Source: Shinella pollutisoli (GTDB taxonomy: Bacteria; Pseudomonadota; Alphaproteobacteria; Rhizobiales; Rhizobiaceae). Taken from it: a DNA stretch of 64,000 nucleotides. Made by a program: the position numbers and the translations under genes. The notes beneath the pieces were generated by a model. It was not told where the DNA came from. It made no database searches and saw only the letters and a program-made list of their open reading frames with translations. Of this stretch, positions 43,676-54,276 are shown piece by piece (positions within the stretch are counted from its first letter, which is position 1; each line of letters begins with the position of its first letter). The DNA lies in assembly GCF_024609765.1 (NCBI RefSeq), contig NZ_JANFDG010000007.1, forward strand, positions 1 to 64,000, written 5' to 3'.

Positions 43676-43802
43676 GAAGACCGTCAGCAGCGAAGCCCCG
43701 GTTTCGCGACGGGTCCGCTTGAGGAGCGGTACGCCCTGGCAAGGGAGGATCGGAAATGGTTCGGGTTGAGCGCGGCCGGCATCGTACGGCAGGAGACCGG
43801 TC

Positions 43803-45326
<1,524 letters not shown>

Positions 45327-45344
45327 CGTCGGGGAGAGATTTGA

Positions 45345-46412
45345 ATGGCACTGGAGAACACACCGATGAGCGACGTCGCCCCCGCAGGACACGGCAAGCT
45401 GCCCGGACTTCGCGGCCGCATATCGTTCATCGACCTGATGCAGAGCGTCGGCCTTCTGGCGGTCATCCTGCTCGGCGGCGGCATCATGAGCATTTTGAGC
45501 CCGGTCTTCGCGACCGTGCGCAACATCGAGAACGTGCTGCAGTCGGCGACGATCATCGCGGTCGTGGCGATCGGCCAGACCTTCGTCATCCTCGTCGCCG
45601 GCATCGACCTGTCGGTCGCGTCCGTCCTGGTGCTCTCGTCGGTCCTTTCGGTAGGGCTTGTCCAGTTCCAGGGCTTCTCGCCGGAGATCGGCGTGGCGGT
45701 GGCGCTGCTCGCGGGGCTCGGCATCGGGCTGGTCAACGGGCTCGCGGTGACCAAGCTGCGCATTCCCGCGCTGATCGCCACCCTTGCGACGATGACGATC
45801 GGCCGCGGCCTCGCCTACATCTATTCCGGCGGCACCAACATCGCGCCGGTGCCGCAGTTCTTCGTCGATCTCCAGGCGGCGCGCATCTTCGGCATTCCGG
45901 CGGTGATCGTGCTGACCCTGGTGCTGGCCCTGATCGCGCAGATCGTCCTTTCGCGCACCTCCTTCGGGCGCTCCGTCTATGCGACCGGCGGCAATCCGCT
46001 CGCCGCGCGCCTCGCCGGCATCAACACCGAGCGCGTCGTCATCATCGCCTTCATGATCTCCGGCCTGATGTCCGCGATCGCCGGCCTGCTGATCACGGCG
46101 CGCTTCGAGGCGGGCGCGGCGACGGCGGCCCAGGGGCTCGAACTTGCCGTCATCGCGGCGGTGGTCATCGGCGGCGTCAGCCTGTTCGGCGGCGAGGGCA
46201 ACATGGGAAGCATGCTGCTCGGGGTGCTGCTGCTCGGCCTCGTCCAGAACGCGGTCAACCTGCTCAACGTGCCGCCGAACTGGGATTCGGTCGTCTCGGG
46301 CCTGGTGATCGCCGCGGCCGCCGCCCTCGACGTCTATCGCCGCAGCTATCTGGAGGCGGGAATGCGCAAGAAGGTGATCGCGACCAAATCGTCGAGATCG
46401 CAGAAGAGCTGA
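45345..46412 (+). CDS. Ribose-type ABC transporter permease (RbsC family)
   Basis: This 355-residue permease has about ten hydrophobic segments and the family blocks VAGIDLSVASVLVLSSVL and GRSVYATGGNPLAARLAGIN. It starts 18 bases after the ATPase stop with GGGGAGAG; an internal ATG seven codons on (45366) is an alternative start. It forms the membrane channel of the sugar-class transporter. Confidence 0.9.
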   Translation: MALENTPMSDVAPAGHGKLPGLRGRISFIDLMQSVGLLAVILLGGGIMSILSPVFATVRNIENVLQSATIIAVVAIGQTFVILVAGIDLSVASVLVLSSVLSVGLVQFQGFSPEIGVAVALLAGLGIGLVNGLAVTKLRIPALIATLATMTIGRGLAYIYSGGTNIAPVPQFFVDLQAARIFGIPAVIVLTLVLALIAQIVLSRTSFGRSVYATGGNPLAARLAGINTERVVIIAFMISGLMSAIAGLLITARFEAGAATAAQGLELAVIAAVVIGGVSLFGGEGNMGSMLLGVLLLGLVQNAVNLLNVPPNWDSVVSGLVIAAAAALDVYRRSYLEAGMRKKVIATKSSRSQKS

Positions 46413-46580
46413 ACGTTCCGGCGGGGCGCCCGCGTCCCGCCGCACAAGCAAGCCGACGCAAGCGGATGAGACATGCGCCCTTCGGGGCGAACGGGATCGC
46501 TTTGCCCGAAGACCGGCGAAGCGGGAATGGCAATACCACCCGGCACGGGTGGCTCACGGGTCCAATTGGGAGGAAACAGG

Positions 46581-47591
46581 ATGGACGCCAAGACCAGAAT
46601 GCCAACGACACGCCGTACACTCCTGCAGCTTGCGGCCGGTGCCGCCCTGCTGCTGACGGGTACCGCCGCCCTGCCGGGGACGGCCCTTGCCGAGGACAGC
46701 GCGCTCAAGGGCAAGAACCTCGCCTATATCGCCTTCGGCCTGCAGTACGAATACCAGGTCACGCTCGTCGACCACGTGAAGAAGCTCGCGGCCGAGAAGG
46801 GCATGAACATCTCCGTCTACGACGGCAAGGGCGATCCCTCGACGCAGACGACGCAGATGCTCGACGTGCTGTCCAAGTCGCCGGACATCATCCTGCTCAA
46901 CCCGGTCGACGCGAAGCTGCTGCAGGGCGGCGTGCGCAAGGCGAACGAGGCGGGCATCCCGCTCTTCATGCTGGAGAACCTGCCGCCGGAAGGCGAATGG
47001 ATCGCCTACAACACCTTCGACGACGTCGCCGGCGGCCGCGCGGCGGCCGACGCGGTGGCGAAGCTGACCGGCGGCAAGGGCCGCGTCCTGGAGGTCCGCG
47101 GCGCGATCGGCTCCGGCCAGTCCGAGAAGCGCTACCAGGGCTTCCACGAGCAGATGGAGGCGAAATATCCCGACATCACGATCGAGACGCTGAAGGCGGA
47201 ATGGACCGCGGACAACGCCCAGACCCTGACCGTCGACGCCTTCACGCGTGACCCGAACGTCGCGGCGATCTGGGCGCACAACGACGAGATGATCCGCGGC
47301 GTCGTCTCGGCGCTGCGCCAGATCGACCGGCTGAAGCTCGCCGGCGAGGAGGGCCACATTCCGGTGATCGGCTTCGACGGCACGCCGCTCGGCCTCCAGC
47401 GCATCCGCGAGGGAACGCAGACGGCCGACGTCGGCCAGAACCCGTTCTCGATGGGCACCTCCATCGTCGAGGAGATGGAGAACCATTTCAGCGGCAAGCC
47501 GGTGAACAAGACGACGCTCATCCAGCCCGTGATGATCTGGAAGGAGAACGTCGACAGCGAGGAGAACTGGGGCAACATGGTCAAGGGCTGA
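46581..47591 (+). CDS. Ribose-type ABC transporter substrate-binding protein
   Basis: This 336-residue periplasmic sugar-binding protein has a type I fold. The N-terminus holds TTRRTLLQLAAG and a long hydrophobic stretch ending ALA-E near residue 38, a possible Tat signal. The start follows GGGAGGAAACAGG; the 14 bases before it match those before dctP. The ligand is not determined, and a hairpin follows the stop. Confidence 0.9.
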   Translation: MDAKTRMPTTRRTLLQLAAGAALLLTGTAALPGTALAEDSALKGKNLAYIAFGLQYEYQVTLVDHVKKLAAEKGMNISVYDGKGDPSTQTTQMLDVLSKSPDIILLNPVDAKLLQGGVRKANEAGIPLFMLENLPPEGEWIAYNTFDDVAGGRAAADAVAKLTGGKGRVLEVRGAIGSGQSEKRYQGFHEQMEAKYPDITIETLKAEWTADNAQTLTVDAFTRDPNVAAIWAHNDEMIRGVVSALRQIDRLKLAGEEGHIPVIGFDGTPLGLQRIREGTQTADVGQNPFSMGTSIVEEMENHFSGKPVNKTTLIQPVMIWKENVDSEENWGNMVKG

Positions 47592-47607
47592 CCTTTTACC
47601 CGGAACG

Positions 47608-47635
47608 GGCAGGGCGCGCCGCGGTGCGCCCTGCC
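47608..47635 (+). terminator. Intra-operon hairpin after the binding-protein gene
   Basis: Arms GGCAGGGCGC (47608-47617) and GCGCCCTGCC (47626-47635) with an 8-base loop and no T run. It is likely a partial terminator or transcript stabiliser between the transporter and the enzymes. Confidence 0.6.
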
Positions 47636-47668
47636 GCATGACGAACGACGACACGAACGGATTGACGC

Positions 47669-48922
47669 ATGACGACAGACATCATGAAACCCGATCACGC
47701 CCGCAACATGCGGCTCGTCGGCCATTGCGACCAGGGCGGCCGGCGCGACGGCATCCAGGTGATGGTGGAGGACGGGTTCGCCTATGTCGGGCACCTGTTC
47801 AGCCAGGGCTTCTCGATCGTCGACGTGCGCGATCCGGCGAACCCGAGGCCGGCCGGCTACGTCCCGGCGCCGGCCAACACCTGGAACGTGCACCTGCAGG
47901 CCGCCGACGGCCTGCTGCTCGTCATCCACGGCAAGGACGTCTTCGCCGACGCCGCCTTCGCCGACGAGGCGGCCTACTACAAGGCCGCCGCCGGCACCGC
48001 GCTCGGGACGGCCGCGCCGAAGGCAGAGCGCAACTGGGACGCCGGGCTTGCGGTCTACGACATCGCAAGCAGGCCGGGCGAGCCGCGCCGCATCGGCTTC
48101 ATGCCGGTCTCCGGCGGCATCCACCGTATCTGGTGGACCGGCGGCCGGTGGGCCTATGTCTCGGCCCTGCTCGACGGCTACACCGACTTCATCTTCATGA
48201 CCGTCGACATGTCCGACCCGGCCAATCCGCGCGAGGCCGGCCGCTATGCGCTGCCCGGCATGCACCAGGCGGCCGGCGAGACGCCGGCATGGCCGGCGAA
48301 CGCGAAGTTCGGCCTGCACCATGCCATCGTCGACGGCGACATCGCCTGGGGCGCCTGGCGCGACGCCGGCCTGGTGGTGATGGACGTCTCCGACCGGACC
48401 AGGCCGTCGCTGATCCGCCACACCAACTGGTCGCCGCCGTTCCAGGGCGGCACCCACAACTGCCTGCCGATCGCCGGGCGCGACCTGCTCGTCGTCGTCG
48501 ACGAGGCGGTGCTCGACGATTTCGAGGACGGGCTGAAGAACATCTGGATCTTCGACGTGAAGAACCCCGCCAATCCCGTGCCGATCGCCACCATGCCGCC
48601 GCCGTCGGACCAGGATTATACGCACAAGGGCGCCCATTACGGGCCGCACAACATCCATGAGAACCGGCCGGGCAGCTTCCAGAGCACGTCGCTGATCTTC
48701 TCGACCTGGCAGAACGCCGGCGTGCGCGTCTACGACATCTCCAACGCCTACCAGCCGAAAGAGGTCGGCGCGCTGGTGCCGCCGCCGCCCGCGGGCCTCA
48801 TGGACAGGCGCCCCGGCAAGAAGCCGATCATCCAGTCCTGCGACATCTTCGTCGACAGGGCGGGCCTCGCCTACGTGACCGACTACAATGCCGGTCTCTA
48901 CATCATGGAATATACCGGCTGA
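47669..48922 (+). CDS. LVIVD-repeat protein of unknown function
   Basis: This 417-residue protein contains several LVIVD-type repeats, a beta-propeller pattern seen in FSIVDVRDPANPRPAGY, LVVMDVSDRTRPSLI, IWIFDVKNPANPVPI and VRVYDISNAYQPKEVG. No signal peptide is seen, so it appears cytoplasmic, although many LVIVD proteins are exported. Histidine-rich patches (GGTHNCLP, HYGPHNIHEN) might bind metal. It sits between a sugar ABC transporter and two flavoenzymes in one operon. Its role is unknown. Confidence 0.8.
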   Translation: MTTDIMKPDHARNMRLVGHCDQGGRRDGIQVMVEDGFAYVGHLFSQGFSIVDVRDPANPRPAGYVPAPANTWNVHLQAADGLLLVIHGKDVFADAAFADEAAYYKAAAGTALGTAAPKAERNWDAGLAVYDIASRPGEPRRIGFMPVSGGIHRIWWTGGRWAYVSALLDGYTDFIFMTVDMSDPANPREAGRYALPGMHQAAGETPAWPANAKFGLHHAIVDGDIAWGAWRDAGLVVMDVSDRTRPSLIRHTNWSPPFQGGTHNCLPIAGRDLLVVVDEAVLDDFEDGLKNIWIFDVKNPANPVPIATMPPPSDQDYTHKGAHYGPHNIHENRPGSFQSTSLIFSTWQNAGVRVYDISNAYQPKEVGALVPPPPAGLMDRRPGKKPIIQSCDIFVDRAGLAYVTDYNAGLYIMEYTG

Positions 48923-48963
48923 CCGCGCGGGCCGGATCGACGCTGTCTCGAAAGGAATGACTG

Positions 48964-50346
48964 ATGAACCTGTTCGGCTCTTATGACGTGGTGGTGACCG
49001 GCGCCGGCTCCTCCGGCATCGTCGCGGCCATCCGCGCCGCGCGCGAGGGGGCGAGCGTGCTGCTCCTCGAAGGCACCGGCTTCCTCGGCGGCCTCATCAC
49101 CGGCGGCCGGCTGACCAAGCCGACGGGCCTCATCAACTCGAAGATCTTCGAGGAGATGCTGGACCGCTGCGTCGGCTATCGCGGCGCCGACGGGCGCGTG
49201 CGCGAATCCTACTGGGGCAAGTACACCGGCACCTTCGATGCGGAGGTGATGCAGCGCGTCATCATCGAGATGGTGGAGGAATCGGGCATCGAGGTGCTGC
49301 TGCGCGCCAACGTCGTGCAGACGGTGATGAAGGACGGCGCCGTGCACGGGCTTCTCATCCGCACCAAGTCCGGCGAGAGCCTGGTGCTGGCGAAGGCCTT
49401 CGTCGACGCCTCCGGCGACGGCGACGTCGCCGCGCTCGCCGGAGCGGACTTCATGCTCGGCCGGGAGGGGGACGGGCTGACCCAGCCGATCACCTCCTAT
49501 TTCCGCGTGCTGAACGTCGACGTGCCGGCTCTGATCGCCGATTGCGAGGAGAACCGCGCCGACATGTGGGAGGTGGTCTATCCGAAGGAGGCGGGCAGCC
49601 GCAACGAGGACTACGCCATGGCCGTGCTCCTCACCGGCTTCCAGCAGCGTATCAAGGACAAGGTGGCCGAAGGGTTCGACTGGATCATCCCCAAGGACCA
49701 CATCACCATGAAGACCGGCCTGATCCCCGGCGAGATCAGCGTCAACGTCACCCGCTTCCAGGGCAACGGCCTCGACGACCGCGACCTCAGCTGCGCCGAG
49801 ATCGAGATCCGCAAGCAGGCCTATTGTGCCTTCGACTTCCTGCAGCGCTATGTGAAGGGCTTCGAGCAGGCGATCTTCCTCGAGGTCGCGCCCAAGCTCG
49901 GGGTGCGGGAGACGCGCCGCGTCACCGGCCCCTACGTGCTGACGGAGGCCGACGTGCGCGGCAACCGCCGCTTCGAGGATGCGATCGGCCTGTGCAACTC
50001 GCCGGTCGACGTGCACGAGCCCGGCGGCAGCCGCGCCATCATGGACCATGTCGGCATCGGCTACGGCATTCCCTATCGCTGCCTCGTGCCGCTGAAGGTC
50101 GACAACCTGCTTCTGGCCGGGCGCTGCATCTCCGTCGACGAGATCGCCTTCGGCTCGACGCGCAACGTCCCGGCCTGCACCATGACGGGCGAGGCGGCGG
50201 CGATCGCCGCCGCCCTGGCCGCGAAGCGCGGCGTGCCGACCTCGCGAATACCGGTGGCCGACGTGCAGGCGCGCCTGCGCGCGCTCGGCGTCTGGCTCGG
50301 CACGCCGGAGGAGGCGGTGCCCGACGTGCTGCGGCAGACGGGCTGA
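48964..50346 (+). CDS. FAD-dependent oxidoreductase (FAD_oxidored family)
   Basis: This 460-residue flavoprotein begins with a Rossmann fold, VVVTGAGSSGIVAAIRAAREGA (nucleotide motif near residues 10-20), and has VDASGDGDVAALAGA and near the end LLLAGRCISVDEIAFGSTRN, all typical of PF12831-type FAD dehydrogenases. The substrate is not known. It is 41 bases after the LVIVD gene and 18 bases before the next flavoprotein, so the three likely act in one pathway. Confidence 0.83.
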   Translation: MNLFGSYDVVVTGAGSSGIVAAIRAAREGASVLLLEGTGFLGGLITGGRLTKPTGLINSKIFEEMLDRCVGYRGADGRVRESYWGKYTGTFDAEVMQRVIIEMVEESGIEVLLRANVVQTVMKDGAVHGLLIRTKSGESLVLAKAFVDASGDGDVAALAGADFMLGREGDGLTQPITSYFRVLNVDVPALIADCEENRADMWEVVYPKEAGSRNEDYAMAVLLTGFQQRIKDKVAEGFDWIIPKDHITMKTGLIPGEISVNVTRFQGNGLDDRDLSCAEIEIRKQAYCAFDFLQRYVKGFEQAIFLEVAPKLGVRETRRVTGPYVLTEADVRGNRRFEDAIGLCNSPVDVHEPGGSRAIMDHVGIGYGIPYRCLVPLKVDNLLLAGRCISVDEIAFGSTRNVPACTMTGEAAAIAAALAAKRGVPTSRIPVADVQARLRALGVWLGTPEEAVPDVLRQTG

Positions 50347-50364
50347 CGGGGAGGGGAGGCGGAC

Positions 50365-52458
50365 ATGTCCAGGGCGGCGGCCATTGCGGCGGGCGAAGCG
50401 GTCTCGGGGTACCCCCATCTCCTGAGCCCGTTCTCGATCGGCCGCGTTTGCCTGCGCAACCGGGTGGTGTTCCAGCCCCATTTCACCGCCCTCGGCCATC
50501 TCGACGGCATGCCCTCCGACGACCACGTCGCCTATCACGAGGAGAGGGCGCGGGGCGGCGTCGGGCTGATCATCCTCGAAAGCATGGCCGTCCATCCGAC
50601 CGGCAAGATGTCGCGGCGCTTCGTCAATGCCTGGGACCCCGCGGTGGTGCCGGGCCTGGCGCGGATCGCCGATGCCGTCCACCGCCACGGCGCCAGGCTG
50701 TTCGGCCAGCTCACCCATGGCGGCCACACCTCGCTGGAGAAGCCGCCGCACATCATGTGGGCGCCGACCCAGATGCCCGAGCCGTCGAGCCACCACTCGA
50801 CCAAGGCCATGGACGAGGACGACATCCGCGCGGTAATCGACGGCTTCGCGCAGAGCGCGCGCAACCTCGTCGACGCCGGCCTCGACGGCATCGAGATCAA
50901 GATCGCCCATGACGGCCTGCTGCGCTCCTTCGCCTCGCCCTTCTTCAACCGCCGCACGGACCGCTACGGCGGCTCGTTCGAGAACCGCATGCGGCTTTCC
51001 CTCGAGGTGATCGAGGCGATCAAGGCGGCGACGGGGCCGGACGTCCCGCTCGGCGTGCGCATCTGCGTCAACGAGTTCACGCCCTTCGGCTACGACACGG
51101 ACTACGGCCTCGACATGGTCCGCGCGCTGGAAGCGACCGGCAGGGTCGACTATTTCAACGCCGACGCCGGGTCGTTTTCGAGCTACTGGATGGAGATCCC
51201 GCCGGCGGCGGTGGCGGCGTCGGACTTCCGGCGCATCAACGCCGCGCTGAAGGGCGCGACGTCGCTGCCGGTGATCGGCTTCGGGCGCCTGTCGCCGCAG
51301 GGGGGCGAGGCGCTGCTGGCGGCGGGCGAGGCGGACCTCGTCGGCATGGCACGCCAGCTCATCGCCGATCCGGAGACGGTCAACAAGGTCGCCGCCGGGC
51401 GCGGCGATCTCGTGCGGCTCTGCATTTCCTGCAACGACGGCTGCATCTACCAGGTCGGCCAGGAGAAGGGCGTGCGCTGCGTCCACAATCCCGGCGCCGG
51501 GCAGGAGCGGCGGATGAGCGAGCGGCTGGTCGGCAGGGCCGCGGCGGTGCGCCACGTCGTTATCGCCGGCGGCGGCCCGGCCGGGCTGAAGGCCGCCGAG
51601 ATCGCCGCGCGCCGGGGCCACCGCGTGACGCTCATCGAACGGGCACGCGCCCTCGGCGGGCAGGTCAACCTCGCCGCCCTGCAGCCCGAGCACGCCAGCA
51701 TCGGCGAGGTCACGGCCTATCTGGAGGCGGCGATCGCCGACCTCGGTGTCGCCGTCCAGCTCGGCACGCCTGCCACGGCGGAGGCGATCGCGGCGCTGGA
51801 ACCCGACGTGGTCGTCGTCGCCACCGGCTCGGAGCCGAACCTGCCCGCGGGACCGGGCGACGCGACGCGGATGTCGCGGGCGCTCGGGCGGCAGGTGCTG
51901 CCGGACATCGAGGGGCTCGACCGGGATTTCGTCGTCTCGGGCGATCAGGTGCTTTCCGGCGAACGCTGTCTTTCCGGCCACGTGGTCGTCGTCGACAACA
52001 ACGGCCACTGGGAGGCCGCCGGCACGGCGGAGTTCCTGGCGGACGCGCAGTGTCGCGTCACCGTGATCGCCTCGCACGGCATGGTGGGCGAGGACATCGA
52101 GGCAGGCACGCGCACGCTCTTCCAGCGCCGGGCGGCGATCAAGGGCATCACGCTCCTGCCGGGCATGTCGCTTGCCGCGATCGAGCCGGGGCGGGTGTGC
52201 ATCGCGCCGGTCTTCTCGGACGCGGATGCGATCGGCTGGGCGAAATACATCCTGATGCCCGGCGAGGAGCGGATCATCGAGGACGTGGACTGGGTGGTGC
52301 CGGTGATCGGCCGCCGCTCGCGCGAGGACCTCTACCTGGCGCTCAAGGCCGATCCGGGCCTGCGGCATGTCGAGATCGTCCGGATCGGCGACTGCGTCGC
52401 GCCCCGCCTGATCCAGAGCACGATCCTCGAGGCCTTCGAGGTGGCGCGCAATCTCTAG
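50365..52458 (+). CDS. Old-yellow-enzyme/FAD/iron-sulfur oxidoreductase
   Basis: This 697-residue multidomain enzyme has an N-terminal FMN TIM barrel of the old yellow enzyme family (to about residue 350). A 4Fe-4S cluster site follows, with Cys in CISCNDGC and a fourth Cys twelve residues later in VRCVHNP. Then come FAD/NAD domains beginning HVVIAGGGPAGLKAAEIAARRG. This layout is shared by 2,4-dienoyl-CoA reductase, trimethylamine dehydrogenase and N-methylproline demethylase. The gene's partners suggest a demethylating or dehydrogenating role, not proven. Confidence 0.85.
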   Translation: MSRAAAIAAGEAVSGYPHLLSPFSIGRVCLRNRVVFQPHFTALGHLDGMPSDDHVAYHEERARGGVGLIILESMAVHPTGKMSRRFVNAWDPAVVPGLARIADAVHRHGARLFGQLTHGGHTSLEKPPHIMWAPTQMPEPSSHHSTKAMDEDDIRAVIDGFAQSARNLVDAGLDGIEIKIAHDGLLRSFASPFFNRRTDRYGGSFENRMRLSLEVIEAIKAATGPDVPLGVRICVNEFTPFGYDTDYGLDMVRALEATGRVDYFNADAGSFSSYWMEIPPAAVAASDFRRINAALKGATSLPVIGFGRLSPQGGEALLAAGEADLVGMARQLIADPETVNKVAAGRGDLVRLCISCNDGCIYQVGQEKGVRCVHNPGAGQERRMSERLVGRAAAVRHVVIAGGGPAGLKAAEIAARRGHRVTLIERARALGGQVNLAALQPEHASIGEVTAYLEAAIADLGVAVQLGTPATAEAIAALEPDVVVVATGSEPNLPAGPGDATRMSRALGRQVLPDIEGLDRDFVVSGDQVLSGERCLSGHVVVVDNNGHWEAAGTAEFLADAQCRVTVIASHGMVGEDIEAGTRTLFQRRAAIKGITLLPGMSLAAIEPGRVCIAPVFSDADAIGWAKYILMPGEERIIEDVDWVVPVIGRRSREDLYLALKADPGLRHVEIVRIGDCVAPRLIQSTILEAFEVARNL

Positions 52459-52561
52459 AGCATTTCCGGTGAACGCTGGCTCACCGGAAATGCTCTAGCT
52501 TTTTGTTTTTGCCGCATTATCCGACGCCGAAGCGATCCCGCTTCGGCTGGAAATGCTCTAG
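52455..52561. repeat. Palindromic intergenic element (RIME-like) with terminator
   Basis: A perfect 18-bp inverted repeat (52455-52472 and 52481-52498, arm beginning CTAGAGCATTTCC) encloses an 8-base loop. It starts inside the last codons of the preceding gene and is followed by a T-rich run (52500-52510), so it can terminate transcription. A second hairpin, GCCGAAGCG (52526-52534) with CGCTTCGGC (52539-52547), follows, and GGAAATGCTCTA, part of the first arm, recurs at 52549-52560. The mosaic form resembles elements dispersed in rhizobial genomes. Confidence 0.7.
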
Positions 52562-52576
52562 GACGGGGGAAAACCG

Positions 52577-53404
52577 ATGAAACTTGCATTCAACACCTGG
52601 GTCTATTCGAGCTTTCCCGTCTGGGTCCCGGCCTATCCGCTGTCGGAGGTGATCGAGCGGATCGCCCGGATCGGCTACGACGGCATCGAGATCGGTGCGG
52701 CGAGCCCGCACGCCTTTCCCGACTATCTCGGGCCGGCGCGCCGACGCGAGATCCGCGGTATGCTCGAGGCGAACGTCCTGGCGCTCGCCAGCATGCTGCC
52801 GGCGCCGGGCGGCGGGCCGGGCTACAATGTCGCCTCGCCCCTTGCGGAGGAGCGTGCGGCGGCGATCGAGCAGTACAGGAAGGTCGCCGATCTCTGCGCC
52901 GATCTCGGCGGCTCGACCCTGCTCTACGTCGCCGGCTGGCAGGTCTTCGGCACGGACCGGCGGCAGGCATGGGACTGGAGCCGGGCGGCCCTGGAAGCCG
53001 TGGCCGACCATGCCGCCGGGCGCGGCGTCACGGTCGTCATCGAGCCGACCTCGGCCGACAGCAACCTCATCGATTCCTGCGACGATGCCATCGGCCTCAA
53101 GGCCGAGGTCGGCCGGGCGAATGTGAAGCTGATGTTCGACACCTATCACGTCATCTACCGCAACGAGGCGTCGAGCGACTACATCCGGCGCATGGGCGCG
53201 GACCTGCATCACATCCATCTCGCGGACGCCAACCGGGCCGCACCCTCGGACGCCGGAAAGGCGGACTATCGCGCGATCGTCCGCGACCTCAAGGAACTGG
53301 ATTTCGGCGGCTACGTCACGATGGAGATCGGCTTCGACCGCCGCGCGGTCGAGGCGGACCGCATGGCGCGGGATGCGTTCGACTATATCAGGTCGCTGCT
53401 GTGA
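52577..53404 (+). CDS. Sugar phosphate isomerase/epimerase-family protein
   Basis: This 275-residue AP-endonuclease-2-type TIM barrel is of the xylose-isomerase-like group. It begins MKLAFNTWVYSSFP, with IGYDGIEIGAASPHAF, and metal-site blocks VVIEPTSADSNLIDS, KLMFDTYHVIYRN, HHIHLADANR and TMEIGF. Sugar or inositol-derivative isomerases and epimerases share this fold, so the reaction cannot be named. It lies after the palindromic element and converges on the GntR gene, overlapping its 3' end by 17 bases. Confidence 0.82.
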   Translation: MKLAFNTWVYSSFPVWVPAYPLSEVIERIARIGYDGIEIGAASPHAFPDYLGPARRREIRGMLEANVLALASMLPAPGGGPGYNVASPLAEERAAAIEQYRKVADLCADLGGSTLLYVAGWQVFGTDRRQAWDWSRAALEAVADHAAGRGVTVVIEPTSADSNLIDSCDDAIGLKAEVGRANVKLMFDTYHVIYRNEASSDYIRRMGADLHHIHLADANRAAPSDAGKADYRAIVRDLKELDFGGYVTMEIGFDRRAVEADRMARDAFDYIRSLL

Positions 53405-54119
53405 GGTTCGACACCCTTCCTTCTTCCGCTGCTTCCCAGCCGTTGACCAGGATGTGTACGGCCGTGGGCTGGTAGCTGTCCTCGGCATTCGCCCTGATGT
53501 GGTCGGCCATCATCTGCGCGACCTCCTCGGCCGAGCCGTTGAGGATGGCGTGGAACAGCTCGCGATGGGTCTCCGCCTCGCGCACGAGCCGGCCGGAGGC
53601 ATAGACGTTCTTCAGCCCGTAGAGCCGGGTCTGGTCGCGGAGTTGGCCGATGATGTCGTTGAGATACTCGTTCTCGAGGACCTCGATGATCGCGAGGTGG
53701 AATTTCCGGTCGGCGGCGAGATAGCCGACGAAGTCGCCCTTCTCGGCGCAGGCCTCGATCTCGGCCAGGAAATCCTCGATCTCGTCCCTTTTCGCCGCGA
53801 TCCGGTCGCGCACGCCCAGCACCTTCACCACGGTGGGGACCTCGAGCATCAGCCGGATCTCGATGATCTTGCGGCGGGATGCCTCGTCGAACTCGACGAC
53901 GCGAAAGCCCCTGTTGCGGACCGCCTCCATGAGGCCGAGGTCGACGAGCGACAGCAGAGCCTCCCGGATCGGGCTGTTCGAGACGCCCAGTTCCTGGGCG
54001 ATCGCGGTGGAGGAGTAGATTTCCCCGGCCTTGAAGTCCCCCATCAGGACCCGCGTCTTCAGGATATGGAGTGCCTGCCCCCTCAGGCTTTCGTGCATCA
54101 GAATCTGGGCGTTTGCCAT
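53388..54119 (-). CDS. GntR-family regulator, FadR subfamily
   Basis: This 243-residue regulator has the winged helix SSTAIAQELGVSNSPIREALLSL (pattern about residues 35-57) and an FCD domain with DRKFHLAIIEV and AETHRELFHAIL. The ATG at 54119 follows AGGAGACACC; the frame upstream to 54209 is not protein-like. It is divergent from the HpaI-type aldolase gene, and palindromes in the gap are its likely sites. The last 17 bases overlap the convergent isomerase gene. Confidence 0.87.
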   Translation of the reverse strand: MANAQILMHESLRGQALHILKTRVLMGDFKAGEIYSSTAIAQELGVSNSPIREALLSLVDLGLMEAVRNRGFRVVEFDEASRRKIIEIRLMLEVPTVVKVLGVRDRIAAKRDEIEDFLAEIEACAEKGDFVGYLAADRKFHLAIIEVLENEYLNDIIGQLRDQTRLYGLKNVYASGRLVREAETHRELFHAILNGSAEEVAQMMADHIRANAEDSYQPTAVHILVNGWEAAEEGRVSNLTAAT

Positions 54120-54200
54120 TCGGTGTCTCCTGTGTGCGCTCCGGGCGCAAATGCCGTCCCGTCGCCTCATCGCTAAATCGCATTGACAGAGAAAGCAATC

Positions 54201-54252
54201 ACGTGTCACTCTGTACGTGTCACGTGTAATATATTACACGCCACATGTGGCG
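54201..54252. promoter_or_regulatory. Palindrome-rich operator region (GntR / aldolase operon)
   Basis: CGTGTAATATATTACACG (54223-54240) is a perfect 18-bp palindrome. CGCCACATGTGGCG (54239-54252) is a second perfect palindrome overlapping it by two bases. ACGTGTCAC occurs twice (54201-54209, 54215-54223). The GntR protein encoded to the left is the natural candidate binder, controlling the aldolase and transporter operon. Confidence 0.65.
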
Positions 54253-54276
54253 TATAGCACAATATGGAAGCCCAAT

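Larger units (their letters stand above)
43325..43802. other. Divergent 478-base control region (GntR operon / sugar ABC operon)
   Basis: No gene fits here. The region holds two equal-geometry operators, a perfect 16-bp palindrome, and a consensus -35 element, listed separately. A weaker promoter-like pair, TTGCGC (43447-43452) and TATAAA (43471-43476) 18 bases apart, also reads toward the ABC genes. Confidence 0.55.

Noticed and set aside
52455-52561. CRISPR array or insertion-sequence end
   Set aside because: There is no regular repeat-spacer pattern and no transposase or flanking duplication. It is a single mosaic palindrome.
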